This document shows, piece after piece, positions 51,845 through 51,965 of a DNA stretch of 51,965 nucleotides (its first letter is position 1; each line of letters opens with the position of its first letter). The notes beneath the pieces were generated by a model. It saw only the letters and a program-made list of their open reading frames with translations, did not search any database and had not been told where the DNA came from. The DNA comes from Bacillota bacterium. Lineage in GTDB: Bacteria; Bacillota; Clostridia; Lachnospirales; Lachnospiraceae. The translations under genes and the position numbers were made by a program. The stretch spans positions 1 to 51,965 of the forward strand of contig JAEZTJ010000040.1 in NCBI GenBank assembly GCA_023421505.1, given 5' to 3'.

Positions 51845-51965
51845 CTGTTCACAGCCAATGTGAAATGCTAGGGTGGCGACGTTGCTAATACTTCTGAAGA
51901 GGAGTATTTGCATTCGTCGGTACTTAGGTTCTGTACTTTAGAACCTTATGTACCGCTACGAAATG
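51845..51965. other. Structured intergenic element, cut by window edge
   Basis: Three consecutive stems: TTCACA-GCCAA-TGTGAA (51848-51864); a long stem CGACG-TGC-ATACT ... AGTAT-GCA-CGTCG (51877-51919); and GGTAC-AGGTTCT ... AGAACCT-GTACC (51919-51954). It is GC-richer than its surroundings and continues beyond 51965. It is not a riboswitch class I recognise; it may be a regulatory RNA domain or an interspersed repeat. The bases 51751-51844 between it and the attenuator are AT-rich. Confidence 0.65.

Noticed and set aside
51868..51882. T-box-like AGGGTGGCGAC on the plus strand
   Set aside because: The T-box core needs GGGTGGNACCGCG; the ACCGC part is missing and no plus-strand gene follows within the window.

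Overview
The window looks like chromosomal DNA of a low-GC, anaerobic, Gram-positive clostridium, most likely of the Lachnospiraceae type. The reasons are an AT-rich sequence, strong AGGAGG-type ribosome binding sites, a clostridial 16S rRNA 5' end, YesM/YesN sugar-transport control, DUF4317, a BMP-type nucleoside transporter and rubrerythrin-like proteins. The species is an inference.

Layout. 1-490: 5' end of a 16S rRNA gene on the minus strand with its leader and two tandem consensus promoters. 0.5-7.4 kb: PH-domain protein, lipoprotein, a two-component system, a membrane coiled-coil protein, a Gfo/Idh/MocA oxidoreductase and a GNAT acetyltransferase. 7.9-14.7 kb: YitT-type membrane protein, DUF2935 and rubrerythrin-like proteins, a VanY-type peptidase, a secreted CAP protein, a CadD-type transporter and small secreted or hydrophilic proteins. 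15-18 kb: an ABC exporter with a YcxB-like protein. 18.2-19.9 kb: divergent ferredoxin-like gene and CRP/FNR regulator. 20-22 kb: a small hydrophilic protein, a broken LRR gene, DUF4317 and a gene remnant. 22.4-27.8 kb: nucleoside-type ABC operon with a long leader holding two terminator-like hairpins. 28-30.4 kb: ECF sigma factor with membrane anti-sigma factor, and a small membrane protein. 30.6-36.2 kb: FtsX-type ABC system plus two-component system. 36.2-43.4 kb: sugar ABC transporter (no ATPase) with YesM/YesN and a GH30 glycosidase. 43.5-44.9 kb: an acetyltransferase and a small frameshifted gene. 45-51.7 kb: an amino-acid or imino-acid oxidation cluster (Rid protein, ornithine cyclodeaminase family protein, a four-part FAD/Fe-S dehydrogenase, amino-acid permease), preceded by an attenuator-like leader and, at the right edge, a strongly structured element.

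The most interesting material is non-coding. One family of palindromic repeats (five copies, up to about 171 bp, with TTAGGYAATTGC ends) is scattered between genes. One copy has split the terminator hairpin of the rubrerythrin-like gene and is flanked by 10-13 bp direct repeats. A second mosaic family sits directly in front of start codons or between cistrons, as a stem-loop followed by CGGCAA and/or a GCGCAG-AATGG module that ends in the ribosome binding site. One copy between the FtsX permease and its ATPase is flanked by an exact 12-bp duplication of the ribosome binding site, as if insertion copied the RBS and kept the downstream cistron translatable. Several starts given here were moved downstream of the longest reading frame because a good RBS, often supplied by these elements, lies inside the longer frame.
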